Source: an uncultured Prevotellaceae bacterium (GTDB lineage Bacteria; Bacteroidota; Bacteroidia; Bacteroidales; Muribaculaceae). From it: a stretch of 64,000 bases of DNA. The notes under the pieces were generated by a model. That model saw only the letters and a program-made list of their open reading frames with translations, had not been told where the DNA came from and did not search any database. A program made the position numbers and the translations under genes. Within the stretch, counting starts at the first letter, position 1. Each line of letters starts with the position of its first letter. The stretch lies in the NCBI GenBank assembly GCA_900318645.1, contig ONLH01000006.1:1-64000 (forward strand), written 5' to 3'. Shown here in pieces: positions 14,648 through 23,411 of this stretch.

Positions 14648-17605
14648 TCATTTTGGCCGGGTGACCTCATTGACGAGATAGACGATGCTCTGGTAGGGGA
14701 TGCCGCCGTTGGTTTCCAGGCCGACCTCGCAGGTACGGCTGTTACTGTAGCCCATCTCGATGCGGTTTTCCTCCAGCTGGTGACGCAGTTTCCTCAAGGC
14801 CCATCGGTTGACCTCGGGATGCGTCCAGCCACGGTCTCCGGCAAAGCCACAGCAGCCGACACCCTCAGGCAGGAAGACATTGGTGCTGCACAGTTGTGCA
14901 AGACTGGTCATCTTGTCCACCAGTCCCATCTCACGGGTCGAGCAGGTGAAGTGCAGGGCTATGCGGCGATTAATGGGTGTAAATTCCAAACGATCGCGCA
15001 AGTATTCCCAGATGAACTCAACTGGCTCGTACAATCTCATTCGGGTGATGCATTTCCTCAAGCGATGCAGGCAGGGGCTCTGGTCACACACAACAGGATA
15101 TTTGCCATGCTCACTGGCTTGCCACAGTGCCTCGTCAAGTTCGACGGTCTTGCGGTCGGCAATGTCGAGCATGCCCTTGGATTCCCAAATGGTGCCGCAG
15201 CACATCTTTTCCATTCCCTCGGGGAAGATGACCTCAAAGCCAGCCTTGCGGCACAGTTGTATCATTTCATTGACGAGGGTATTTTTGACGGGAGCGCCCT
15301 TGGCAAGGCCCATCGTCTGGTTGATGCATGAGGGGAAATAGACGACCTTATCAGCTATGCCAGGGCGAGGTTCCATGTCCCGCGGCTGGCGTGCCTTTCC
15401 TGGCATGGCGGGGGTCCATAAGGGCAATCCCGCCTTGTGCATTACACCAGCCACGCCCTTCATGGCAGAAGTGCCGAGGACGTTGTGTCCCAGTCGAGCA
15501 ACATCCAATGTGAGACGCAAGCCACGCTTGATACCTGCAAAATGACGTGCTGCAAAAGCACCCGTCTTATAGCCCATGCTGCCAACGGGCAAGTTTTCCT
15601 GACGTACGAGGTGGGTCAGGTCGGCCACATTGATACCCATGGGGCATGAAGTAGAGCACAAGCCGTCGCCAGCACACGTCTGGTCGCCCTGATAGCGGTA
15701 TTGCTTGACAAGGGTCGACAAACGTTCAGGGTCGCGGCCCGTTTCACGCAGGTGGGATATCTCGCGCTGGATGACTATGCGCTGTCGCGAGGAGAGCGAC
15801 AATCCACAGGTCAAACAATTCACCTCGCAGAAGCCACACTCAATGCACTTATTGGCCTTGAGGACACCTTCAACGGTCTCGCGGGTGCTGTCGTGACGGT
15901 CACCCTCGGGAGCGAGGTTATTCTCGAGCCCCTTCATCTTGAGTTCGGGCAGAGGTTTGAAATGCTTGATGAAGCACTCGGGGTCGTCATTGAAGATAAC
16001 CCCTGGATTGAGTAAGCATTGCGGGTCAAAAATCTCCTTCAACTCGCGCATAGCGGCAAAGGCGTCCTCGCCCCATTCATACTTGACGAAGGGTGCCATG
16101 TTGCGACCCGTACCGTGCTCAGCCTTGAGCGAGCCGTCATATTCCTCGACAACCAGACGAGCCACATCACGCATCATGGCGGCATAACGCTGCACCTCGC
16201 TCTCATCACTGAAGAGCTGGTTGATGATGAAATGGTAATTACCTTCAAAGGCGTGGCCATAGATGCAGGCATCATGATAGCCATGGTCTGCGATGAGTTT
16301 TTGCAGTTTCACAGTGGCCTCGGGTAGGTCCTCGACGGCAAAAGCGACATCCTCAATGAGGCATGAGGTGCCCACGGGACGCGCACCACCCACACTGGGG
16401 AAAATACCCGAGCGAATCGCCCAATACTTGCCATAGACGGCAGGGTCGGTGGTAAACTCAACGGGGATATAGGTCCTGAATTGCGATAGGCATTGTGTAA
16501 TCGTGTCAATGCGATGCTGCAGGTCATCGGTGGAAGCAGCCTTAGTCTCGGTAAGGATGGCTGTCAGGTTGTGATAGTCGCCAGGCTCCACGCCTTCAAT
16601 CTTGCCTGCATCCACATCTTGCTTGTATTGCAGATAGACGGGGTCATCGACCGATGCCAGTGAGAGATAGTCAAGCATCTCGGCACTCTTGGCCATCAGG
16701 TTTTCTTCGCTCATAGCAATGTCGGCATCGCTGGAATGCAGCTGTTTGAGGGCAACCACAGCTTCGCAACTCTCGCGCATGGTGAAAAAGTAAAGCATCG
16801 CACTGGCTTTACAAGGATAATCGTGCAGTGTTCGCATGGTTACTTGGCTGATAAACGCCAGTGTACCCTCACTACCCACCACGCAGTGCGCTATGATGTC
16901 AAACGGGTCGTCGTAGGCGATGAAAGGACGCAGGTTCAAGCCCGTCACGTTCTTGATGCTGTATTTCTTGCGGATGCGATCAGCCAGGGACTTATTGGCG
17001 CGGATGCGGTCACGCAGGGATTCAATGCGAGCGATGAAGTCAGGATGAGTTTTCTTGAATGAATCACGACTCACGGCATCGCCTGTGTCAAGCACTGCGC
17101 CATCGGGTAGCACTAGTCGTGCCGAGATAAGCATGCGGTCGCTGTTGGCATGCGTGCCGCAGTTCATACCCGAAGCATTGTTGGCGACAATACCACCCAC
17201 CATAGCCGAGCCGATACTGGCAGGATCAGGCGGGAAGACACGCCCGAAGGGTTTCAGAATCTGGTTCACACGTGCTCCCACGATACCAGGTTGCAGGGTG
17301 ATGCTATTGGAATCTGCTGCAACAGAATAGTCTTCCCAATTCTTGCCCGCGACAATGAGGATGCTGTCACTCACGCTCTGCCCTGACAACGAAGTGCCCG
17401 CAGCACGAAACGTGAAGGGTAGCCTATACTTGTTGGCCGTCTTGACAATCTGTGACACTTCGGTCTCATCTTTGGCGCGGATGACCACCTGCGGCGTTAA
17501 GCGATAGAAACTGGCGTCAGTTCCCCACGCCAGCGTCCTCAACTCGTCGGTGTAAACCCTATCTACAGGCAGGATGCCTTTAATTTCATTCAAGAACCTT
17601 CTCAT
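14648..17605 (-). CDS. FAD-linked oxidase / Fe-S / CCG-domain dehydrogenase (D-lactate or D-2-hydroxyacid type)
   Basis: 985 residues in three parts. Residues ~35-230 are a PCMH-type FAD domain (RAAGTSLSG 68-76, VGSEGTLAF 243-251); ~230-540 the FAD-oxidase C domain with GHAFEGNYH (450-458) and EHGTGRN (496-502). Two 4Fe-4S motifs follow: CIECGFCEVNC (587-597) and CAGDGLCSTSCP (644-655). The C-terminal third has two CCG motifs (CCGTIWESKG, CCGFAGDRG), as in the heterodisulfide-reductase-like subunit of glycolate oxidase. Such fusions oxidise D-lactate or other D-2-hydroxyacids at the inner face of the membrane and pass electrons to quinone or another carrier. The exact substrate cannot be read from sequence. 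ATG at 17605; a 99-residue gene ends 6 nt upstream, so the two are likely co-transcribed. Confidence 0.88.
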   Translation of the reverse strand: MRRFLNEIKGILPVDRVYTDELRTLAWGTDASFYRLTPQVVIRAKDETEVSQIVKTANKYRLPFTFRAAGTSLSGQSVSDSILIVAGKNWEDYSVAADSNSITLQPGIVGARVNQILKPFGRVFPPDPASIGSAMVGGIVANNASGMNCGTHANSDRMLISARLVLPDGAVLDTGDAVSRDSFKKTHPDFIARIESLRDRIRANKSLADRIRKKYSIKNVTGLNLRPFIAYDDPFDIIAHCVVGSEGTLAFISQVTMRTLHDYPCKASAMLYFFTMRESCEAVVALKQLHSSDADIAMSEENLMAKSAEMLDYLSLASVDDPVYLQYKQDVDAGKIEGVEPGDYHNLTAILTETKAASTDDLQHRIDTITQCLSQFRTYIPVEFTTDPAVYGKYWAIRSGIFPSVGGARPVGTSCLIEDVAFAVEDLPEATVKLQKLIADHGYHDACIYGHAFEGNYHFIINQLFSDESEVQRYAAMMRDVARLVVEEYDGSLKAEHGTGRNMAPFVKYEWGEDAFAAMRELKEIFDPQCLLNPGVIFNDDPECFIKHFKPLPELKMKGLENNLAPEGDRHDSTRETVEGVLKANKCIECGFCEVNCLTCGLSLSSRQRIVIQREISHLRETGRDPERLSTLVKQYRYQGDQTCAGDGLCSTSCPMGINVADLTHLVRQENLPVGSMGYKTGAFAARHFAGIKRGLRLTLDVARLGHNVLGTSAMKGVAGVMHKAGLPLWTPAMPGKARQPRDMEPRPGIADKVVYFPSCINQTMGLAKGAPVKNTLVNEMIQLCRKAGFEVIFPEGMEKMCCGTIWESKGMLDIADRKTVELDEALWQASEHGKYPVVCDQSPCLHRLRKCITRMRLYEPVEFIWEYLRDRLEFTPINRRIALHFTCSTREMGLVDKMTSLAQLCSTNVFLPEGVGCCGFAGDRGWTHPEVNRWALRKLRHQLEENRIEMGYSNSRTCEVGLETNGGIPYQSIVYLVNEVTRPK

Positions 17606-17611
17606 AATAGA

Positions 17612-17911
17612 CTAATAATACTTGATTGTGAAACAGTTGGTTAAGTTCAACTCATCTCCCCTAGTGTCGCGATAGACGATTGGAACATCACCGTAGGCTT
17701 CTGGTACCCAGAGCACATCTACTTTACTCCAGCGAGGAGGACCATAGTCGAACGATTTACCCGAGAGCAACAAGCGATTGGCCGTGTAGTCAAACTCGTA
17801 AAACCCACCACCCAGGCACTGTTCATGTGCCATGAGCAGGTCGCGGTGCAGGGTCACCATGCCCAAACGCAGGTATCCGCCACTGGTGATAATGAACTTG
17901 GGGTGTTTCAT
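17612..17911 (-). CDS. Hypothetical 99-residue protein
   Basis: 99 residues, soluble, no signal peptide or membrane segment. It opens MKHPKFIITSGGYLRLGMVTLHRDLL and contains GGGFYEFDYTANRLLLSGKSFDYGPPRW, which reads as a small all-beta fold. I do not recognise a family, although the composition and the tight link to the downstream oxidoreductase (6 nt) support a real gene. A TATCTTTG box at 17917-17924 lies only 5 nt before the ATG, so if it is the -7 element the message would be nearly leaderless, or the true start is the later ATG at residue 18. A terminator for the preceding CotH gene lies at 17980-18017. Confidence 0.6.
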   Translation of the reverse strand: MKHPKFIITSGGYLRLGMVTLHRDLLMAHEQCLGGGFYEFDYTANRLLLSGKSFDYGPPRWSKVDVLWVPEAYGDVPIVYRDTRGDELNLTNCFTIKYY

Positions 17912-17979
17912 AACGGCAAAGATAGCAATTTATCTGACACCATATTCCTCATTTCCATCATTTGTGCATCTAGAAATCA

Positions 17980-18017
17980 AAACGCCCCTCAAATTCTCTT
18001 GAAAATGAGGGACGTTT
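17980..18017 (-). terminator. Terminator of CotH gene 1
   Basis: AAACG-CCCCTCA (17980-17991) pairs with TGAGGGACGTTT (18006-18017), loop of 14, located 20 nt beyond the stop of the CotH gene ending at 18038. The descending arm ends in GCGTTTTGATTT on the minus strand. Confidence 0.65.
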
Positions 18018-18037
18018 CAGATATAGCTAAAGTGTTG

Positions 18038-19669
18038 TTACTTTGACAATAATAGTTCAATCAGGAATGTGATGTCCGAAACGGTAACTTCTTCGTCATT
18101 GTCAACGTCGGCGCGTTTTTTAACATCTTCATCATAGGTTGCTCCCAGTAGGAGGTCTATAATGGTATTCACATCAGAGATGCTCACCTGTCCATCGCCG
18201 TCCACATCACCCAAATCGTAGGTGGGAGGCAGGGGTGGCGGGGTATAATGAAAGATATTATCCAACCATTTAATACGCTTGACCAGCCAATCTTTCATGT
18301 GATCAATCTCATCTTCGTAACTGCTGGATACATAATAATTGGGCCATACCCATACACCCCAGCGGGGCCACGCCTGGGCATTGCGGGCCTCGGCACCACA
18401 GCAGGTCACCTCATTGGCCAGCGAATCGATTGTTGCCCACAAGCGGTCATCACGCAGGTTGGCTTGCCTCATCTGGGCCCAACGAGCCCTGCGCTGCAGC
18501 ACATAATCATTGTCCGAAATAAACCGCTGCCACCAGAAGGGGATCATGGGATCACCGCTCTTATAGAAATTGGCATTCATGCGCGATACCCAATTGTTGG
18601 TGGCATAGCCCTGGTTGTGACGACAATTACCGAAGGCCAAGTTAAAGTCCCAAATGACCATCTTGAAACGCGGGTCTTTGCTGTCCCGATGTTTATAGAA
18701 CTTGGCACTGAGCCTGTAGGCATCGGGGTTGTGGCCAAACTCGCTGATAATCTGGTAGTCCATGAAGGACTGCACATCTACATACTTGCGGTAACCTATC
18801 TCAGGGTCCTTATAATCGGGAGAAGCAAATGCATCCTCCATCCTGTCGATTGCGCTCTGGATATATGCTATCTGTGCCTCGGTCATGTCCTCATAGTCAG
18901 GCGACTTGTATTGGAACTGGATAACGCGGTCAGTATAAGTCACTGTGCCATCGGCATTCACAGGATGATGCTTAGAGACATAGGTAATCTCATCATCGAC
19001 ACCCACTTCCATGATGTAACCGCCAGTCAAGTCATCACCCTCTTCACCGGGATCATCCAGATTGAGGCGATACTTACCCTTGGAAACCACCTCACAGAGG
19101 ATGAAAACGCCATAATAGATGCCGTCAAGATAAACCTCACACAAGCGACCCTGGGGTGTGTATTCCATCCATGGCCTAGCTGCTTCAAATGCGAGCAGGT
19201 CACGAATCATACTCTTATCGGAATAAGGAGCGAGCAGCGCCCAGTTGTTGTCCTTACCCATACCTAGGATAGGCACTTTCTTCTTGTCATAGCCCTGTTC
19301 CAAGGGCTGACTCAGGGTGCGGAAGGAATAAGGCTTCTTATCGCTTAAGGAATAGGACGAATTGCCACGATAACGAATAGCGATATATCCCTCATAGTCA
19401 ATATGCTGTCCCGGATGCGCTATCGTATCACCATAGTTGAGTTTTCCCTTCCCGTTGTGAATGATCTTCATGCGCGCCGAAGTTCGTTCTTCGCGGTCAA
19501 TCATGGCGCCGTCCACGTCTATCCACACGATGGGCAAGTTGGTGGAGTCAATCACCACCGTCTTGTCGTCTGGCGGATAGTTATTAGGGTCCTGTGCCAA
19601 TGCAATATTGCCGAGTGACAACACCACAATCAACGCCAACAGAAATAGTCGTTTAATCATTTCATTCAT
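18038..19669 (-). CDS. Secreted CotH-type protein kinase with dockerin tail, tandem paralogue 1
   Basis: 543 residues. Signal peptide to about residue 26 (NIALAQ). The CotH kinase domain spans ~40-440: RYRGNSSYSLSDKKPYSF (~100-116) carries the N-lobe lysines, ILCEVVSKGKYRLNL (~180-194) follows, HNPDAYRLSAKFYKHRD (D296) and WDFNLAFGN (D321) match the two catalytic aspartates known from spore-coat CotH. In Bacillus CotH is an atypical kinase that phosphorylates secreted coat proteins. Here the protein is exported, so its ATP source and substrate are unknown. Two dockerin repeats end the protein (DVDGDGQVSISDVNTIID and ADVDNDEEVTVSDITFLI). First ATG at 19669; the one at 19660 also fits. TACTTTTG box at 19690-19697. 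Third in transcription order of the CotH trio. Confidence 0.85.
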   Translation of the reverse strand: MNEMIKRLFLLALIVVLSLGNIALAQDPNNYPPDDKTVVIDSTNLPIVWIDVDGAMIDREERTSARMKIIHNGKGKLNYGDTIAHPGQHIDYEGYIAIRYRGNSSYSLSDKKPYSFRTLSQPLEQGYDKKKVPILGMGKDNNWALLAPYSDKSMIRDLLAFEAARPWMEYTPQGRLCEVYLDGIYYGVFILCEVVSKGKYRLNLDDPGEEGDDLTGGYIMEVGVDDEITYVSKHHPVNADGTVTYTDRVIQFQYKSPDYEDMTEAQIAYIQSAIDRMEDAFASPDYKDPEIGYRKYVDVQSFMDYQIISEFGHNPDAYRLSAKFYKHRDSKDPRFKMVIWDFNLAFGNCRHNQGYATNNWVSRMNANFYKSGDPMIPFWWQRFISDNDYVLQRRARWAQMRQANLRDDRLWATIDSLANEVTCCGAEARNAQAWPRWGVWVWPNYYVSSSYEDEIDHMKDWLVKRIKWLDNIFHYTPPPLPPTYDLGDVDGDGQVSISDVNTIIDLLLGATYDEDVKKRADVDNDEEVTVSDITFLIELLLSK

Positions 19670-19689
19670 CTACTTTTATCAATATGTCG

Positions 19690-19697
19690 CAAAAGTA
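19690..19697 (-). promoter_or_regulatory. -7 box of CotH gene 1
   Basis: TACTTTTG on the minus strand (TAnnTTTG), 20 nt before the ATG, with CTTG at 19716-19719 as a partial -33 at an 18-nt spacer. If real, each CotH gene has its own promoter. Confidence 0.45.
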
Positions 19698-19752
19698 CTC
19701 TAAAAAAACGAAAAACAAGTATTTATGTCACAGAATTCAATATTTTTCACTT

Positions 19753-21372
19753 TTACGATGCTTCCCAATGGCCTAGCAACAAGAAATTAATGAGCTTGGT
19801 TACATCACCGATGTTGACACCGCCATCCAAGTCACAGTCGGCGGCATCTTGATCAACGCCTGCAGGTGCTTGGCCTAGCAGATAATTGATGAGGGCTGTA
19901 ACGTCATTGATATTGACTTTACCGTTGCCATCCACATCGCCGCGCACTGAAGCATTGGGGTCAAAGTCCAACTGACTGTCCATCCATGCAATGCGCTCGG
20001 TGAGCCACTGCTTGACGTAGGCCACCTCATCTTGAAAATTATCGGCAACATAATAATTGGGCCACACGTAAGATCCCCAGCGGGGCCATGCCTCACTGTT
20101 GCGGTGCTCAGCACCGTGTGAAGTGAGTACTGTAGCCAGCGAATCCACCGTTGCCATCACCCTGTCCTGACGCAGGTTGCTCCGGCGATATTGTGCCCAG
20201 CGGGTTTTCAAGGCAGCGACATAATTAGGGTCGGTGTTGAGTTTATACCACCAGAAAGGAACCAGTTGAGGATCGCCCTCACTGTTCATGATGTTGTTGT
20301 TCTGGTACATCCAGGTATCGGTGCGCCATCCTTCGTAATAGTCGGAGTTACCATAAGCCAGGTTCATGTCCCACACCACCATCTTAAAGCGCTGGTCCTC
20401 GCTGTCGCGACGCTTGAAAAATTTTCCGCTCAAGCGATAGGCATCCACATTATGCCCCAGCTCCATAGCAATCTGGTAGTCGATGAAGTTGGTCACGTCA
20501 ATGTATTGCCCATAATCGGTGTTGTTATTTGAATTGTAGTTCCATAGCGACTGCTCCATCTGGTCGATGCGACCGGTGATGTAGCTCACCTGTTCCTGAG
20601 TCAAGTCTTCATAATCGGGTGATTTGTACTGGAAATTGATATACTGGTTCATATAGCGGACACCCGTACTGCTCACGGGATGATACTTGGAAGTATAGGT
20701 CACCTCGCCATCAGTACGGTTCACCTCCATAATGTAGCCACCGGTGATGGAATCACCCGTCAGTCCGGGATCGGACAGATTGATGCGATGCTTGCCCTTG
20801 GAGACGGTCTCAGTCAGGATATACACGCCGTAGTAGGTGCCATCAAGGAAGAGCTCGCAATAACGGCCCTGTGGCGTATATTCCATCCATGGGCGAGAAA
20901 CTTCAAAGGCTAGCAGGTCACGCATCATGCTCTTGTCGGCATAGGGGGCCAGCAGCGCCCAGTCGTTGTCCTTGCCCATACCCAGGATGTTGACCTTCTT
21001 CTTGGTTCCACCCTCCTCCAGAGGTTTATCCAATGGGCGGAAAGAATAAGGCTTCTTGTCACTGGCGCTGAATGATGAACTGCCACGGTAGCGTAGGGCA
21101 ACATAACCCTCATAGTCAATGGTCTGTCCAGGGTGAGCAATGGTGTCGGCATAGTTGAGCAGTCCGTCACCATTGTAGATAATCTTCATCTGAGCCGTGA
21201 TGCGCTCATAGCGGTCGATGTACTGCCCGTCCACATCAAGACACACAATGGGCAGGTTGGTAGAAGTCAACGTTACTTCCTCATTGTCGGGCGGGTAGTT
21301 CCACCAGCCCCAAGCACGTGCCGTCGTTGTTAACGCCAGCATCGCCATTGCAAGCAATAAAAATCGTTTCAT
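19753..21372 (-). CDS. Secreted CotH-type protein kinase with dockerin tail, tandem paralogue 2
   Basis: 539 residues, paralogue of both neighbours. Signal peptide ends near TTARA-WGWW. It keeps the CotH kinase core: LRYRGSSSFSASDKKPYSF, ILTETVSKGKHRINL, GGYIMEVNRTDGEVTY, HNVDAYRLSGKFFKRRD and WDMNLAYGN, so both catalytic aspartates are present. Two C-terminal dockerin repeats (GDVDGNGKVNINDVTALI and ADCDLDGGVNIGDVTKLI) end the protein. A possible -7 box TAAATTTG lies at 21401-21408. The upstream 294-nt space holds two GAGACGC palindrome copies. Exported; the kinase activity is inferred from CotH and no substrate is evident, but the sister genes and the deiminase share the same dockerin tag. 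Confidence 0.85.
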   Translation of the reverse strand: MKRFLLLAMAMLALTTTARAWGWWNYPPDNEEVTLTSTNLPIVCLDVDGQYIDRYERITAQMKIIYNGDGLLNYADTIAHPGQTIDYEGYVALRYRGSSSFSASDKKPYSFRPLDKPLEEGGTKKKVNILGMGKDNDWALLAPYADKSMMRDLLAFEVSRPWMEYTPQGRYCELFLDGTYYGVYILTETVSKGKHRINLSDPGLTGDSITGGYIMEVNRTDGEVTYTSKYHPVSSTGVRYMNQYINFQYKSPDYEDLTQEQVSYITGRIDQMEQSLWNYNSNNNTDYGQYIDVTNFIDYQIAMELGHNVDAYRLSGKFFKRRDSEDQRFKMVVWDMNLAYGNSDYYEGWRTDTWMYQNNNIMNSEGDPQLVPFWWYKLNTDPNYVAALKTRWAQYRRSNLRQDRVMATVDSLATVLTSHGAEHRNSEAWPRWGSYVWPNYYVADNFQDEVAYVKQWLTERIAWMDSQLDFDPNASVRGDVDGNGKVNINDVTALINYLLGQAPAGVDQDAADCDLDGGVNIGDVTKLINFLLLGHWEAS

Positions 21373-21546
21373 TGGTCAATATTTTTTCTGGTAGTCGCTG
21401 CAAATTTACTAAAAAACTATGAGTTCTGGCCATAAAGACCACACTATTCTGTCCTAGGCTCCATAACAGCCTATTCTGCATTATTTAACGTGAGTTCGAC
21501 GAAAATATGCTCTTAAGCTGAACTGGTTAGCCTACTGAGTCCTGTA

Positions 21547-21564
21547 GAGACGCAAAATTTTCTC
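21547..21564. repeat. GAGACGC palindrome, half copy
   Basis: GAGACGCAAAATTTTCTC, a truncated or mutated copy of the palindrome, 33 nt from a complete one at 21597-21618. Both are in the 294-nt space between CotH genes 2 and 3, which otherwise shows only a possible -7 box (21401-21408) and no gene. Confidence 0.6.
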
Positions 21565-21596
21565 CAATCGTTTGGCTTAACCAAAAAGTTGACCTG

Positions 21597-21618
21597 GAGA
21601 CGCAAAATATTGCGTCTC
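21597..21618. repeat. GAGACGC palindrome, copy 3 (perfect)
   Basis: A perfect 22-bp palindrome, GAGACGC-AAAATATT-GCGTCTC, 49 nt beyond the stop codon of CotH gene 3. It could serve as that gene's transcription terminator, with TCTACATAGCGG following. Confidence 0.75.
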
Positions 21619-21666
21619 TACATAGCGGATAAATGAGTCTCAACTCTCTTTTTGATTGAACTCACG

Positions 21667-23259
21667 TTATTTGTTGAGAATGGCATCGGTAACAGCATTG
21701 ACGTCGGCAATGCCTACCTCACCGTCACCGTTCACGTCACCATTAGGCTCATTGCTGCCCGTGAGTATCATGTCAATCACGGCATTGACGTCGGCGATGC
21801 TCACCTCGCCGTCACCGTTCACGTCACCCTGCAAGACGGCGGAAGGATCAAAGTCCAACTGGCTGTCCATCCATGCGATACGGTCGGTAATCCATTGCTT
21901 GAGCCAAGCCACCTCATCGGCATAACTGCTGGCTACATGGTAATTGGGCCAAACCCAGACGCCCCAGCGTGGCCAAGCCTTGCTGTTGCGCTGCTCGGCG
22001 CCATGCGACGTGAGCACGTTGGAGAGTGAGTCCACGACAGCCATGACACGTTCAAGCCGCAGGTTGCTACGGCGGTATTGCGCCCATCGGCTCTTGAGGG
22101 CAGCAGTATAGTCAGGGTTGCTGTTCAGTTTATACCACCAGAAGGGAATCAGATAGGTCTCGTAAGCGCTGTACATGATGTCATTGTTCTTGTACACCCA
22201 GGTATCGGTGCGCCATGCCTCATTATAATTAGCATTACCATAGGCCAGATTCATATCCCACACCACCATTTTGAAACGCGGGTCCTCGCTGTCGCGACGC
22301 TTGAAGAACTTTCCGCTCAAACGATAGGCATCCACATTGTGGCTAAGTTCCTCAGCAATCTGGTAATCAATGAAATTGGTCACATCAAGATACTCCTCGT
22401 AGGTGGCCTCCCCGCTCGGACGATAGTTCCAAAGCGAACTTTCCATCTTGTCAATGCGGTTCTTGATGTATTTTACTTGCTGACTGTTCAACTCGTCATA
22501 ATCGGGCGACTTGTACTGGAAATAGATATACAGATTGTTATAGGGAGAACCTTTACTGCTCACAGGATGATATTTTGAGACATGTGTCACCCCCTCGGCA
22601 CGGTCTATCTCCATGATGTAGCCACCAGTAAGTTCATCGCCGCTATCGCCTGGATCGTGCAGGTCGATGCGGTGCTTCCCTTTGGAAACCACTTCACTGA
22701 GGATATAAACGCCATAGTAGATGCCGTCAAGGAACAGTTCGCAATAGCGTCCTTGAGGCGCATATTCCATCCATGGGCGAGCCAGCTCAAAGGCCAGCAA
22801 GTCACGCATCATGCTCTTGTCGGCATAGGGGGCAAGCAAGGCCCAGTTATTGTCCTTACCCATGCCCAGGATATCTACTTTCTTTTTCTCACCACCCGCC
22901 TCAAGCGGTGCCGTCAGGGGCCGAAAAGAATAGGGCTTCTTGTCGCTCATGCTAAAAGACGCACTCCCCCGGTAGCGCAGGGCAATATAACCCTCGTAGT
23001 CTATCTTCTGCCCCGGATGGGCCACCGTATCGGCATAGTTGAGCTGTCCGAAACCGTTATGAAGGATTTTCATGCGTGCCGTGATGCGTTCATTGCTGTC
23101 AATATATTGCCCATCCACCTGAATCCACACGATAGGCAGGTTGGTGGACGTCAACTGCACCTTCTTATTGTCGGGCGCATAGTTATCCCACCACGATGAG
23201 GCACGTGCTGTCCCAGTCAGCATCAGCACCGCTACCACAAGCAATAACAATCGTCTCAT
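21667..23259 (-). CDS. Secreted CotH-type protein kinase with dockerin tail, tandem paralogue 3
   Basis: 530 residues; first of the trio in transcription order. Signal peptide to about GTARA. Kinase core as in its paralogues: LRYRGSASFSMSDKKPYSF, ILSEVVSKGKHRIDL, HNVDAYRLSGKFFKRRD and WDMNLAYGN. The tail holds two almost identical dockerin repeats, GDVNGDGEVSIADVNAVID and GDVNGDGEVGIADVNAVTD, also nearly identical as DNA (about 21780-21833 and 21690-21743), which points to recent duplication or gene conversion inside the tail. Closest in sequence to paralogue 2. It starts at ATG 23259 after a 150-nt space in which I see no good promoter. Confidence 0.85.
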   Translation of the reverse strand: MRRLLLLVVAVLMLTGTARASSWWDNYAPDNKKVQLTSTNLPIVWIQVDGQYIDSNERITARMKILHNGFGQLNYADTVAHPGQKIDYEGYIALRYRGSASFSMSDKKPYSFRPLTAPLEAGGEKKKVDILGMGKDNNWALLAPYADKSMMRDLLAFELARPWMEYAPQGRYCELFLDGIYYGVYILSEVVSKGKHRIDLHDPGDSGDELTGGYIMEIDRAEGVTHVSKYHPVSSKGSPYNNLYIYFQYKSPDYDELNSQQVKYIKNRIDKMESSLWNYRPSGEATYEEYLDVTNFIDYQIAEELSHNVDAYRLSGKFFKRRDSEDPRFKMVVWDMNLAYGNANYNEAWRTDTWVYKNNDIMYSAYETYLIPFWWYKLNSNPDYTAALKSRWAQYRRSNLRLERVMAVVDSLSNVLTSHGAEQRNSKAWPRWGVWVWPNYHVASSYADEVAWLKQWITDRIAWMDSQLDFDPSAVLQGDVNGDGEVSIADVNAVIDMILTGSNEPNGDVNGDGEVGIADVNAVTDAILNK

Positions 23260-23411
23260 TTCTCACACTTCAACATGAATGAAACTGCAGGGAAAATCTA
23301 CTTATACCATACTGTATAACAACTATGACTACCTCAATTCCATGCACTCTCTCGTCACACAGTTCTATCATACCGCTACAGAAAAACCTAATTATTGCAA
23401 TCGCACTAATA

